DNA from: Clostridium sp. NkU-1
Lineage (GTDB): Bacteria > Bacillota_A > Clostridia > Lachnospirales > Lachnospiraceae
Reading direction: 5' to 3'
Assembly (NCBI GenBank): GCA_001312405.1
Contig: BBDR01000002.1
Location: 248,001 to 312,000 of the forward strand
Length of the DNA stretch: 64,000 nucleotides
Positions 29,405 through 39,237 of this stretch are shown here, piece by piece. Numbering within the stretch: position 1 is the stretch's first letter; every line of letters begins with the position of its first letter. The notes under the pieces were generated by a model. That model saw only the letters and a list, made by a program, of their open reading frames with translations. It made no database searches and was not told the origin of the DNA. Both the position numbers and the translations under genes were made by a program.

Positions 29405-29456
29405 AGGAGCCGTTGCATGCTGATATAAAAGTCAGCTGCAATGGCTTCTTTTGGTG
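29405..29456 (+). terminator. Rho-independent terminator after the GH4 gene
   Basis: GGAGCCGTTGCATGCTGA pairs with TCAGCTGCAATGGCTTC across a short AT-rich loop (TATAAAAG), with one bulge and G-T pairs, and is followed by TTTTGG. It separates the glucosidase from its regulator's transcript. Confidence 0.65.
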
Positions 29457-29577
29457 GTTAAGGAATTCCTGTTCATTGAAAATACCCCCTTTTTATGTTA
29501 AAATAAAAGAGACAACCTGCAGCGGTAAATTGGAATATCAGATGTTGATTAATAAATATAAAAGGCGGTAGCGGAAT

Positions 29578-30324
29578 ATGATGATGTTTTCCAATCAGGT
29601 ATTGAACCAGTTTAGTGAACTTGATTATGAGGTTTATAATTTTATATTGAAAAACAGTGAGAAGATTCCTTATTTGACCATTCGGGAATTTGCCAATGAG
29701 GCTCATGTTTCCACAACGACCATAGCCCGGTTCTGCAGGAAAGTAAACTGCAATGGATTTTCTGAATTTAAGATCAGATTTAAGATGGAGCAGGAGAGTA
29801 CAAAAACAATCCGTCAGGGATTTGATTCCAGCTCAATCCTGGATTTTTTTCAAAAGATCGGGACAGAGTCCTTTCATGAACAGCTTAAGTCTATCGCCAA
29901 TATTATAGCAGAAAAGAAACAGATTATTTTTCTTGGAATAGGCAATTCGGGAATTATTGCCGAATATGCAAGCCGGTATTTCTGCAATATCGGAATTTTT
30001 GCCACAGGGATCAATAATCCCATGTTTCCTATCAGTCTGGAATTTCCGGAAGAAAGTATTATTATCATTCTTTCTGTGGAGGGAGAAACGGACATACTTA
30101 TTGAAAATTCGGAGATCATCAGACAATGCAATAGTACAGTGGTATCCATTACCAACCGTAAGAACAGTACCTTGGCCAGGATTTCTGATTACAATATCTC
30201 TTATTATATCCAGGGGGAACGTATGGATTATAAGAAGATGAAGGTGGATATAACCTCTCAGATACCGGCAGTTTATATTGTGGAAGCACTGGCTAAGTTA
30301 ACGGTGCAGAGAAAACAGGGTTGA
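29578..30324 (+). CDS. MurR/RpiR-family transcriptional regulator
   Basis: An intact 248-residue frame. An N-terminal HTH of the RpiR type spans residues ~1-75 (LTIREFANEAHVSTTTIARF then CRKVNCNGFSEFKIRF). A C-terminal SIS sugar-phosphate isomerase-like domain starts near residue 118 with IIFLGIGNSGIIAEYASRYF and continues with EESIIIILSVEGETDILIEN. Such proteins bind phosphosugars and switch catabolic genes. With the GH4 gene directly upstream, control of phospho-glucoside use is the natural reading. Its ribosome site (AAAGGCGG) is modest. Confidence 0.85.
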   Translation: MMMFSNQVLNQFSELDYEVYNFILKNSEKIPYLTIREFANEAHVSTTTIARFCRKVNCNGFSEFKIRFKMEQESTKTIRQGFDSSSILDFFQKIGTESFHEQLKSIANIIAEKKQIIFLGIGNSGIIAEYASRYFCNIGIFATGINNPMFPISLEFPEESIIIILSVEGETDILIENSEIIRQCNSTVVSITNRKNSTLARISDYNISYYIQGERMDYKKMKVDITSQIPAVYIVEALAKLTVQRKQG

Positions 30325-30363
30325 AAATAGAAAAGAAAGCTTAATATTACAATAGATTCAGAA

Positions 30364-30407
30364 AAGGGATTTGCCTGGGTATTACCGCAGGCAGTCCCTT
30401 TTTTTGT
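30364..30407 (+). terminator. Rho-independent terminator after the RpiR gene
   Basis: AAGGGATTTGCCTG pairs with CAGGCAGTCCCTT around a GGTATTACCG loop (one internal mismatch), directly followed by a run of seven T. A clear intrinsic terminator. Confidence 0.8.
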
Positions 30408-30519
30408 GTCAGTTAATAAATCCCTGGCCAGGATAATGAAGGAAAGAAATCAAAGACCAGAGTAAGGATAATGCTGGCTGCTCTCCCATTTATTAATTAA
30501 ATTTTAACGGAAAAAATAA

Positions 30520-30548
30520 TTGACACATGATTTAAACGGATGTAGAAT
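30520..30548 (+). promoter_or_regulatory. Sigma-A-type promoter of the marR/ABC efflux operon
   Basis: TTGACA at 30520-30525, 17-nt spacer, TAGAAT at 30543-30548. The spacing is ideal and both boxes are near consensus. The operator-like palindrome begins 5 nt downstream, at the expected transcription start. Confidence 0.75.
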
Positions 30549-30552
30549 GATA

Positions 30553-30577
30553 AACATTGAAAATTGTTAACAATGTT
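30553..30577. promoter_or_regulatory. Probable MarR operator overlapping the start of transcription
   Basis: An inverted repeat with arms AACATTG and CAATGTT 11 nt apart; the perfect palindrome TTGTTAACAA (30564-30573) partly overlaps the right arm. Size and AT-rich dyad are typical of MarR-family operators, and the position just past the -10 box would block transcription when occupied. Autoregulation by the next gene is inferred. Confidence 0.6.
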
Positions 30578-30608
30578 AAGTAAAGAAAAAATAGGGGGTT
30601 TTTTTGTT

Positions 30609-31096
30609 ATGAAGGCTGGACAGGAAGAATACATAAAGAAGTTTAAATCAGAATTAGCCACGATGATGGGAAGAAAACAAAACATCCATAGAAACTGCGT
30701 ACCGGAAGGCGTCACACGAAGCGAATTTTTGCGCTGCATCAAATACGGACCAGCATGAATGAAAATCCGGAAAAGAAGGGGATTCATGTATCTGACTTGG
30801 CAAAAAGGATGAATATCGCATTATCGGCAGCATCCCGGATGCTGAACTCAATGGAAGAAAGGGGCTTGATCTGCAGGGAAATAGATCCTAAAAGCCGCAG
30901 GAATATCTGTGTTTCCTTAACGGAAGAGGGAGAGAAACTATGGAAGAAGTGTTCAGAAAGTATGAGTGATTTGCTGGAACGGGTAATCATTGGCATGGGA
31001 GAAGAAGAAGCAAGCAAATTGATTGAATTATGGAAAAAGTTTTCTGAACTAATGGAAAAAGAAGTGGATCTAATGATGAAAGAAAAGGATTTGTGA
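30609..31096 (+). CDS. MarR-family transcriptional regulator
   Basis: ATG at 30609 after a GGGGG-containing leader. One shift near 30730 joins the N-terminal helix to the winged-helix; corrected, the segment reads TRSEFLALHQIRTS and then KKGIHVSDLAKRMNIALSAA, SRMLNSMEERGLICREIDPK and SRRNICVSLTEEGE, the standard MarR wHTH with its DxR...V.LT..G wing. Total about 161 residues. It heads the operon for two ABC half-transporters and two HlyD-like adaptors, so it is most likely the drug- or signal-responsive repressor of that exporter set. Confidence 0.85.
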
Positions 31097-31217
31097 GGAA
31101 AAGAGCAAGTTGCGGAAGATAAGGACAGAGGAAGATAAGGACAGATTTTGAAAAAACAAACAGGATTACAAAACTTAAAAAAAAGTATGAGAGATGAACG
31201 GAAAGGAGGGGATAAAT

Positions 31218-32948
31218 TTGAAATTATTTTTCCGATATTTTAAGCCGTATTTTTTATTTATAGCAGTGTCAGTGGCGCTGCTGTTTGGTCAGGCAACCTG
31301 CGATTTGTCACTTCCTGATTTTATGTCTGATATTGTAAACAAGGGAATTACAACGGGTAATACCTCATACATACTTAAAATTGGATTTCAAATGCTTGGA
31401 ATAGCCTTAATCAGTGCCTGCTGTACGATTCTAGTCGGTCTTATTGCCGCCAGGATCGCAGCCGGTGTCAGCAGAGATCTACGTCAGGACATTTTTGCCA
31501 AGGTAGAAAGCTTTTCCAATGCGGAACTGGAGAAATACTCCACTTCTTCCCTTATTACAAGAACAACCAACGATATCACCCAGATCCAGCAGCTGATCGT
31601 TATGGTGATCCGCATTGTATTTTATGCTCCCATCATGGGAATCGGAGGTGTAATACACGCGCTGGACAAAAACAAATCAATGTCATGGATCATTGCACTT
31701 TCCGTGGCATTACTGCTGGTGGTGGTCTTCAGCATGCTTGCAGCTGTCATGCCCAGTTTCCAATTTGTTCAAAAGCTCATTGACCGTTTGAACCTGGTAG
31801 TAAGGGAAAGCCTGGAAGGGACCCTGGTGATCAGGCTTTTAACACCCAGAGATTTGAGGAAAAACGGTTTGAAAAGGTGAATTTAAGGCTGACTCAGACA
31901 AATTTGTTTGTCAATCGTGTCACCTCCGGCATGATGCCGGCCATGATGTTAATCATGAATCTGACCAACCTCCTGATCATATGGGTGGGGTCAAAGGCAG
32001 TATCCTCCTTCCGGATGGAAGTGGGAGATATGATGGCTTACATGCAGTATGTTATGCAGATCATCATGGCATTTTTGATGATGACCATGATGTTCATCAT
32101 GATTCCAAGAGCTATCGTGTCCATCAGGCGTGTTGTGGAAGTTCTCCAGACAGAACCTTCCATTGCAGACCCTGAGGATGCGGCTGAAATCCCAGGGGTT
32201 CCAAAAGGCGTTGTGGAATACCGGGGCGTATCCTTCCGGTATCCGGATGCAGATGAAGACGTGCTGCACAACATCACGTTTACGGCGCTGCCAGGACATA
32301 CCACAGCCTTTATCGGCGCTACTGGAAGCGGAAAAAGTACACTGGTGAACCTTCTTCCCAGATTTTATGATGTGACAGCAGGGGAGATCCTCATTGACGG
32401 AGTCAATATCAGGAATTGGCCGGTCCATCAGCTGCGTAATATCATAGGATTTGTCCCCCAAAAGGGGATTTTGTTTTCTGGAACCATTGAAAGCAACTTA
32501 ATGTACGGTGACCGGAATGCCACCAGGGAACAGGTTGAAGAAGCGGCAGATACGGCTCAGGCCATGGAATTTATCAAATCAAAGCCGGAGAACTTTGAAA
32601 CAACCATTGCCCAGGGAGGAGGAAATGTATCGGGCGGACAAAAACAGCGGCTTTCCATTGCCAGGGCACTTGTAAAAAGAGCACCTGTGAATGTGTTCGA
32701 TGACAGCTTTTCTGCCCTGGATTTTAAAACGGATGCAAAGCTTCGGGCTGCTCTTCGTGAAAAAAACCGGTGGCAGCACCATCTTTTTAGTGGCGCAGCG
32801 CATCAGTACCATCATGAACGCGGACCAGATCATTGTTTTGGAACATGGCAGGATTGCAGGAAAAGGATCCCACCGGGAATTGATGAAAACCTGCGAAGTT
32901 TACCGGGAAATTGCATTATCACAGCTTAGCGAGGAGGAATTGAAATGA
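31218..32948 (+). CDS. ABC exporter half-transporter 1 (permease fused to ATPase)
   Basis: The start is probably TTG 31218, 7 nt after AAGGAGGG; the upstream ATG 31194 lacks a site. The protein is about 577 residues: six transmembrane helices, then the nucleotide-binding domain with Walker A IGATGSGKSTL, signature VSGGQKQRLSIARAL, Walker B VNVFDDSFSALD (Asp replaces the usual catalytic Glu: DDS instead of DEA/DEP), and H-loop region with Gln (FLVAQRIS instead of 'HR'). The Walker B and H-loop substitutions suggest a degenerate ATP site, typical of one half of a heterodimeric exporter. Shifts lie near 31838 (one missing G restores VIRAFNTQRFEEKRF) and 32763 (A7). Confidence 0.88.
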
Positions 32949-34780
32949 CAGAAAAGAAATCATCCAGTTCCCCCATGGGCGGGAGCGGTGGAATGCAGGG
33001 CAAAGCGGAGAGTGCAAAGGACTTTAAAGGAACCATGCTTCATCTGGCCCGTTACCTAGAGCCATATAAAAGCTCGGTATTTGTGGTAATCCTGTTTGCC
33101 TGCTGTTCCTCCGTGTTTTCCATTGCAGGGCCTAAGATTTTAGGAAAAGCCACGACAAAGCTGTTTGAAGGTCTGATTGCCTGGATGATGGGCACTGGAT
33201 TATTAACGGATTTCCGCTACATCCGGAACCGCCTCCTGCTTTTGGTTGTGCTATATGTGGTATCTGCCGTATTTTCTTATTTGCAGAGCTATATCATGTC
33301 CGGCATCAGTATGCAGGTCACCTATGAGTTGAGAAAAAAATATTTCACAAAAATGAACAGTCTCCCCCTTAATTATTATGATACAAGGACCCACGGAGAG
33401 ATTTTGTCAAGGATCACCAATGACGTGGATACGGTGAGCCAGACGCTGAACCAGAGCCTCACCCAGATCATTACCTCTGTGACGACCCTGGTGGGAATCG
33501 TCATCATGATGATATCCATCAGCATCCGGATGACCCTGGTGGCTGTATTGGTCCTCTTCATTTCCATGGCCTTAATCATGGCGGTGGTAAAGAAATCCCA
33601 GAAATATTTTCAGAGTCAGCAGGAAAGTCTGGGACACTTAAACGGCCATATTGAAGAAATATACAGCGGCCATAATGTGGTGCAGATATTTAACGGAGAA
33701 AAGGAAGCGATCGAAAAATTCGGGGCGATCAACCGCAAATTATACGGTTCGGCATGGAAGTCCCAGTTTTTATCAGGAATGATGATGCCTATCATGTCCT
33801 TTATCAGTAACCTGGGCTATGTTTGTGTCTGTCTGCTGGGCGGATATCTGACGGTGGAAAAGGTGATTGAGATCGGAGATGTCCAGGCGTTTATCCAATA
33901 CATGCGTTCATTTATGCAGCCTATTTCCCAGATCGCCAATGTATCTAACACGCTGCAGTCCACAGCCGCTGCGGCAGAGCGTGTATTCGAGTTTTTAGAT
34001 GAGCAGGATGAGGTACCGGAATGTAAGGCGCCGATCCAGCTTAAGGAGGTCCATGGAAATGTGGAATTTAAAAATGTTTGTTTTGGCTATACGCCGGATA
34101 CAATGATCATCCACGATTTCTCCTCTGCCATAAATGCCGGCCAGATGGTCGCCATCGTAGGACCCACAGGAGCGGGCAAAACAACGGTGGTGAAATTGCT
34201 GATGAGATTTTATGAATTAAATTCCGGGCATATTCTGATCGACGGTCATGATACCCTGGATTTTACAAGAGGGGATTTACGGTCCATGTTCGGTATGGTG
34301 CTTCAGGAAACATGGCTGTACAATGCCACCATTATGGATAATATCCGGTATGGAAATTTTGATAAAACAGATGAAGAGGTCATAGAGGCTGCAAAAGCGG
34401 CCCACTGCGATGAATTCATCCGGGCATTGCCGGGAGGCTATCACATGGTGATCAACGAGGAATCCAGCAACTTATCCCAGGGGCAGAAGCAGCTTTTGAC
34501 CATTGCAAGGACGATTTTGGCGGATCCCAGAATTTTGATCCTGGATGAAGCCACCAGCTCCATTGACACGAGAACAGAAGTGCTGATCCAAAAGGCCATG
34601 GGTAAATTGATGCAGGGCAGGACCAGCTTTGTGATCGCCCACCGCCTTTCCACCATCCGGGATGCAGACCTGATCCTGGTAATGAAGGATGGCGATATCA
34701 TAGAACAGGGAAATCATGAATCGCTGTTAGAGAAGAAAGGATTTTATGCAGATCTGTATCACAGCCAGTTTGCAGATTAG
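32945..34780 (+). CDS. ABC exporter half-transporter 2 (permease fused to ATPase)
   Basis: An intact frame of 611 residues that overlaps the previous stop (ATGA). It carries six transmembrane helices and a complete ATPase: Walker A VGPTGAGKTTVVKLL, signature LSQGQKQLLTIARTI, Walker B RILILDEATSSID with catalytic Glu, and H-loop FVIAHRLSTI. It is the catalytically competent partner of half-transporter 1; the asymmetric pair resembles BmrCD/TM287-288-type heterodimeric multidrug exporters. The N-terminus is Ser/Gly-rich and unusual (SSSSPMGGSGGMQG). Translational coupling ensures 1:1 production. Confidence 0.92.
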   Translation: MTEKKSSSSPMGGSGGMQGKAESAKDFKGTMLHLARYLEPYKSSVFVVILFACCSSVFSIAGPKILGKATTKLFEGLIAWMMGTGLLTDFRYIRNRLLLLVVLYVVSAVFSYLQSYIMSGISMQVTYELRKKYFTKMNSLPLNYYDTRTHGEILSRITNDVDTVSQTLNQSLTQIITSVTTLVGIVIMMISISIRMTLVAVLVLFISMALIMAVVKKSQKYFQSQQESLGHLNGHIEEIYSGHNVVQIFNGEKEAIEKFGAINRKLYGSAWKSQFLSGMMMPIMSFISNLGYVCVCLLGGYLTVEKVIEIGDVQAFIQYMRSFMQPISQIANVSNTLQSTAAAAERVFEFLDEQDEVPECKAPIQLKEVHGNVEFKNVCFGYTPDTMIIHDFSSAINAGQMVAIVGPTGAGKTTVVKLLMRFYELNSGHILIDGHDTLDFTRGDLRSMFGMVLQETWLYNATIMDNIRYGNFDKTDEEVIEAAKAAHCDEFIRALPGGYHMVINEESSNLSQGQKQLLTIARTILADPRILILDEATSSIDTRTEVLIQKAMGKLMQGRTSFVIAHRLSTIRDADLILVMKDGDIIEQGNHESLLEKKGFYADLYHSQFAD

Positions 34781-34841
34781 TCAATACCCTTGACCTTGGC
34801 TCCTTGCCTTTGCAAAAATAACAGAACGGAGAGAAAGAAAT

Positions 34842-35522
34842 ATGCAGGAAAACAAACATATAAATGTTGAGGATCAGGAAATAAAGACAGGAACAGGAAA
34901 ACTAAAAAAGATCATAGCTCCCCTCCTGGTCCTGCTGGTGCTTGCCGGATGCGGGGCTGGATATTATATCTATAATTCAAGCGTCTCTTACTTTAAAACA
35001 AATAATGCAAAAGTAACGGCAAAGCTCTATTCCGTAAAAGCGGTAACCAGTGGAAAGCTTTTGTCATGGGATGTGGAAAATGGGGACCTGGTAGAACAGG
35101 ATCAGGTGCTGGGACGGCAGGAGATTCTTCCTTATATTAGTTCCCCCATTACAGGAACTGTAGTAAAAAATGACGGAGCCATAAATCAGACGGTGGCCCT
35201 GGGATCAGAACTGGCGCTGGTAGCCGATACCTCGGATCTTTACATAGGGGTAAATGTGGAAGAAACGGATATCATGAAGGTCCGCTTAGGACAGCGGGTG
35301 GATGTGAAGATAGATGCTTATCCTGGAAAAACCTTTAAGGGACAGGTGACGGAGATCGATCCTGCCACTCAGACCTATTTTTCCAATAATACCAGCTTTA
35401 ACACCAGCGGAGAATATACAAAAGTGACACAGTTAATACCAATTAAGGTGACGATTGAAAATGAAGAAGATCTTCCCCTTGTATTTGGCATGAACGCATC
35501 AGTTAAAATACATCTGAAATGA
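34842..35522 (+). CDS. HlyD/EmrA-like membrane-fusion adaptor (short)
   Basis: An intact 226-residue frame. One N-terminal helix (IIAPLLVLLVLAGCGAGYYI) anchors it. The biotinyl-lipoyl-like hairpin halves are seen as KAVTSGKLLSWDVENGDLVE and SSPITGTVVKNDGAINQTVA, and a beta-barrel region follows (GVNVEETDIMKVRLGQRVDV). The usual long coiled-coil hairpin between the halves is almost absent. In Gram-positives such proteins assist ABC exporters or MFS pumps at the outer face of the membrane. It follows the exporter pair by 61 nt and probably belongs to the same operon. Confidence 0.8.
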   Translation: MQENKHINVEDQEIKTGTGKLKKIIAPLLVLLVLAGCGAGYYIYNSSVSYFKTNNAKVTAKLYSVKAVTSGKLLSWDVENGDLVEQDQVLGRQEILPYISSPITGTVVKNDGAINQTVALGSELALVADTSDLYIGVNVEETDIMKVRLGQRVDVKIDAYPGKTFKGQVTEIDPATQTYFSNNTSFNTSGEYTKVTQLIPIKVTIENEEDLPLVFGMNASVKIHLK

Positions 35523-35548
35523 ATTGGGCTTACAGGAGGTCAGAATAG

Positions 35549-36722
35549 ATGAAAAAATTGTTCACAGGTTTAATGACAATGGCAATGCTGGTGGGCCTTC
35601 TTACCGGCTGTGCAGGTGAGGGCAAACAGACCGAGGTAACAGTCGCAGCAGCGAAATCAGGAAAGGACTTGTCCACCATGGTGTGGCAGGGAACCGTGGA
35701 AGCGCTCAGCAGCGTTGATGTAATGCCAAACAGCAATGGAAAGATTTTAGAGATCCCGGTAAAGGAAGGGGACAGGGTAAATGCAGGAGACGTTTTGTTC
35801 CAGGTAGATAATCAGGATGCAGGGCTTCAGCTGGAACAGGCAAAGGCAGGCTACCAGGCAGCGGAGGCAGCTTTTAAAAATGCAGAGAAGGCAAGCCAGC
35901 AAAATACAAGCGTAAGGCCGGCGGAAATTGCCTTTAACACAGCCAGAGATAATTTTAGCCGAATGGAAGCCCTGTTTGCCGGCGGAGCTGTTTCCCAGGC
36001 AGAGTATGAAGGAGCCAGGGCGCAGATGGATTCAGCGTCCGTACAGCTCCAGGCCGCAAGAAACGGGCAGACAGGCAATTACGAGGTCACAAAGGCCCAG
36101 ATGGACAGTGCCAAGGCTGCACTGGATATAGTGCAGAAAAAAATATGATGACTGTACGGTCACATCGCCCATAACCGGAATGATAACAAGTGTTTATGTG
36201 GAAGTGGGCCAAATGGTTTCCCCCCAGGTGAAGGCAATGGCGGTTATTGACGACAGCGGCAAGAAAGTAAAGATCCAGGTGGCTGACATGGACATAGACC
36301 AGCTGAAAACAGGAATGCCCATGAATGTCAGCCTTCAGCCATTAGGTGAGAGCTGCCAGGGAACTATTTCCGAAATATCCGCAGTCAGCAATGCTTCCAC
36401 AGGGATGTTCACGGTGACCGTACAGCTGGAAGAGGCAAGCAAGGTCAGCTATATCGGCCTGACGGCAGATCTAAGGGTGTCTGAAAACAAGGAAAACAGT
36501 TCTGTATACATTCCTGCTAAATGCATCCAATCCGATGACTCCGGTACTTTTGTGTATAAGGTTTCCAATGGAACCGCAGTCAGGACAGCGGTCACGAAAG
36601 GAAAGAAAAAGAATGCTTATTATGAGGTATCCCAGGGACTATCCGAAGGGGATGAAGTGGTAATGCAGAGCAGCAGTTCTCTGGAAGACGGAGAAAGGGT
36701 ACAGGTGTTAACAGTAAAGTAG
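35549..36722 (+). CDS. HlyD/RND-type efflux adaptor lipoprotein
   Basis: The ATG at 35549 follows AGGAGG. The signal peptide ends in a lipobox (LVGLLTGC), so it should be a lipoprotein. The rest is an RND/MacA-like adaptor: lipoyl half VMPNSNGKILEIPVKEGDRV, an alanine/glutamine-rich coiled-coil hairpin (LEQAKAGYQAAEAAFKNAEK), second lipoyl half SPITGMITSVYVEVGQMVSP and a membrane-proximal domain. One A7 shift near 36140 breaks the frame within VQKK-YDDCTV. Total about 391 residues. It ends before a large bidirectional hairpin and closes the marR operon. Confidence 0.85.
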
Positions 36723-36772
36723 ACTTAAATCAGGAACAGGAATTTTTGTAAATCAAAAAGAATAAAACATAA

Positions 36773-36837
36773 GAAACGCACCGCCTCATGCATGCCTGGC
36801 TTATATTCGGCCAGACATGCATGAGGCGGTGCGTTTC
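36773..36837. terminator. Very long bidirectional hairpin terminator
   Basis: The arms at 36773-36800 and 36810-36837 pair at 27 of 28 positions (one C-A mismatch) around a 9-nt loop TTATATTCG. It lies between the converging adaptor and superoxide dismutase genes. On the minus strand the hairpin is followed by a T-rich stretch (TTATGTTTTATTCTTTTTG), so termination of the sod transcript is well explained; on the plus strand the U-tract is poor. Confidence 0.8.
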
Positions 36838-36885
36838 ATTGTAAACAGGCTCCGTTTCCCGTTAGAAAAGAAGGAGGACCGGGAC

Positions 36886-37521
36886 TTAGTTCCGGCATTT
36901 CATGCATTCCAGGTAATGCATATTGGCGCATTCCCAGTCTACCACCTGGAACCAGTTATAAATGTATGCGATCCTTTCATTATAATGCTTTAAATAATAG
37001 GCGTGTTCCCAAACATCGATGGTAAGTACCGGGCAAAGATTCTGGACAATAGGGGTATCCTGATTTGCCGTGGTTATGATTTTAAGCTTGCCGTTTTGGT
37101 CCACAGTCAGCCAAGCATATCCGGAACCAAAAACAGACAGGGCCATTTCCTCAAATTCATGGTAAAAAGCTTCCACACATCCAAACTCTTCCACAAGGGC
37201 GTCATAGAGCATGCCTGCCTGACAGCGGGTTTCAGAGTCTGACATGCCATTAAAATAGAAGATATGATTGTAAACGCCGCCTCCATTATTCCTGATGGAC
37301 TTCTGAACATCCTTTTTCAGGCAGTCTGCCTTGCAGATCAGCTTTTCCAGCGGCCAGTCCTGTAAGTCCGGACAGTCTTTGAGTGTTGCGTTAAGGTTGT
37401 TCACATAGGTTTGTAAGTGCCTGTCATGATGGAGGCACATTGTCAATGCATCGATGCACGGCTCCAGGGCATCGTAAGCATAAGGAAGGGGCGGATTTAC
37501 AAATGGATAATGCTCATTCAT
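36886..37521 (-). CDS. Iron/manganese superoxide dismutase (Mn-like), atypical
   Basis: An intact 211-residue minus-strand frame. Metal ligands are visible: His in CLHHDRHLQTYVNNLN, His in GGGVYNHIFYF, and Asp/His in LTIDVWEHAYY. ITTANQDTPI carries the Gln typical of the Mn-type active site. Departures from the consensus are HL instead of HH in the first motif and FYF instead of F/YW after the second ligand, plus a cysteine-rich C-terminus (DWECANMHYLECMKC). It removes superoxide in the cytosol, useful to an anaerobe on oxygen exposure. It is monocistronic and convergent with the efflux operon, with a weak GGA ribosome site. Confidence 0.85.
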   Translation of the reverse strand: MNEHYPFVNPPLPYAYDALEPCIDALTMCLHHDRHLQTYVNNLNATLKDCPDLQDWPLEKLICKADCLKKDVQKSIRNNGGGVYNHIFYFNGMSDSETRCQAGMLYDALVEEFGCVEAFYHEFEEMALSVFGSGYAWLTVDQNGKLKIITTANQDTPIVQNLCPVLTIDVWEHAYYLKHYNERIAYIYNWFQVVDWECANMHYLECMKCRN

Positions 37522-37834
37522 TGATAATTCCTTTTTTGTTCATTTGTATAAATATATTCAGAAAATATAGGCTCGTGAGGAATAAAAGCCACTTTTCGTT
37601 TTTTATTTCCATGTTTGTCTGAAAAATATCCGTTTATTTCTTCTATGCAGCAGCCGGGGATTGTATCGAAAATTACCAAAAAGGCTTTATTTATGGCGCC
37701 ATTATCATAAAAAACACCATAAAATAGAAAAGTTTAGAAATTTATAAGAATTTTATACTTAAAAAAAAGTTATATCAGCCCGTTATAATAGAAAGAAAAA
37801 AAGAAGTGGCACCAAGTACAGGAGGGACACGTGC
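37522..37834. other. Intergenic promoter region upstream of the MacA-like operon
   Basis: About 310 AT-rich bases between divergent genes, no coding frame supported. A TATAAT at 37784-37789 and AGGAGGG just before the ATG at 37835 are the only clear signals. Long A runs precede the -10 box and could act as an UP element. Confidence 0.4.
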
Positions 37835-39225
37835 ATGAATAGATTTAAGCGCAATGTGGAAGAAACAGGCGGAGCGGCGGAAATGGAGCCAATGGAGCCA
37901 ATGTCTGATGAAACGTTTGACAAAGAGCTGCAAAGCCTGATGAAAGAGGAAAAGGGCGGAAAAAAAGAAGAAAAAAGGCCCTCGGAAAAAAATGGAGCAG
38001 GAAGAGGAAGATCATAACCATTGGAGCGTCGGCCATTGGGGCCTTTTTATTGCCATTAAAGTTCTGGCAGGAGGCGGCAGCGCAGCTTTGCCGGTAACTG
38101 TTTCCCCTCTGGCAAAGGGAGAGGTGGTTGAAATGCTTTCGGTCAGCGGCCCTGTCCAGGGAACAGACAGCGTGGAAGTTGTTTCCAACCTTCATGCGGA
38201 GATCCTGGAGCTTCCGGTAAAGGAAGGGGATAAGGTGGAAAAAGGACAGGTTTTGGCAATGCTTGATGACAAGGATGCAAAAAAAGGAAGTGGACATTGC
38301 CCAAAATGCCTATGATCTGGCTGTCAGCACCTATCAGGATAAGCAGCTGGAGGCTGAGAACGGATATGCAAAGGCAAAGCAGGATTTTGATACAGCAAAG
38401 TCCAATTATAACCGGACACTGGCTCTTTTCCAGGGAGGAAGTGCTTCCCAGGTGGAGCTCGAAACTGCTTCTAATACCATGAATGACGCTCAGAGGGAAA
38501 TAAGTACATACACGTTAAAGAACGGAAGACCTGTGGCAAATGAGTCCTATGCCCTGCAGATCGAAAAAGAGGCTTTTGAACTGGAACAGAAGAAGGAAGC
38601 ACTTAATAATACAAAGGTTATCAGCCCTATTGCAGGAACCGTTGTAAGGGTCAACTGCAAGGTGGGCCGTTTTGCGGATAAAACCGATGATGATAAACCA
38701 ATGTTTATCATCAATAATCTGGATGTGCTGGAGATGAGGATCAATGTAAGCGAGTATTCCATCGGAAAGGTTGCCATCGGACAGCCGGTGGAAATCAGTG
38801 CTGATATTTTAAACGGTGAAACCGCAAGAGGCGAGGTGACCGTCATTTCTCCAACCGGAGAGGAGAAGGGAAATGGTTCCACGGAAAGAGTCATTCCTAC
38901 CACCATACGGATTATAGACCAGAACACCAAACTGATCGCAGGCATTACCGCCAAGGCAAAGATTGAACTGCAAAAGGCGGAGAATGTATGGGTTGTTCCG
39001 ATTTCCGCTGTTATCCAGCAGCCGGATGGAAGCACGGCCATTGCTTGTGTAAAGGATAATATCGTAACATTCATTCCGGTGAAGACCGGAGTGGAAAGTG
39101 ACATTCAGGCGGAAATCATTCCAGAGGAAGAAGGGGCCTTAACAGAAGGGCTGCAGGTGATCGACGCTCCGTCTTCTATGCTTACAGAAGGAATGACAGT
39201 AACCGTGATTCCAACCGTTCAGTAA
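37835..39225 (+). CDS. MacA-like HlyD-family efflux adaptor
   Basis: Product of about 463 residues after shifts near 37985 (A7), 38050 and 38281 (A7; six A give DAKKEVDIAQNAYDLA). A charged cytosolic tail (MEPMEPMSDETFDKELQSLM) precedes a single transmembrane helix (KIITIGASAIGAFL). Then come the first lipoyl half SNLHAEILELPVKEGDKVEK, a long coiled-coil hairpin, the second half SPIAGTVVRVNCKVGRFADK, and the beta-barrel and membrane-proximal domains. It stands first in an operon with a MacB-like ATPase and two permeases, so it should link that ABC transporter to the cell surface. Confidence 0.82.
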
Positions 39226-39237
39226 GAGGGAGGCAGT

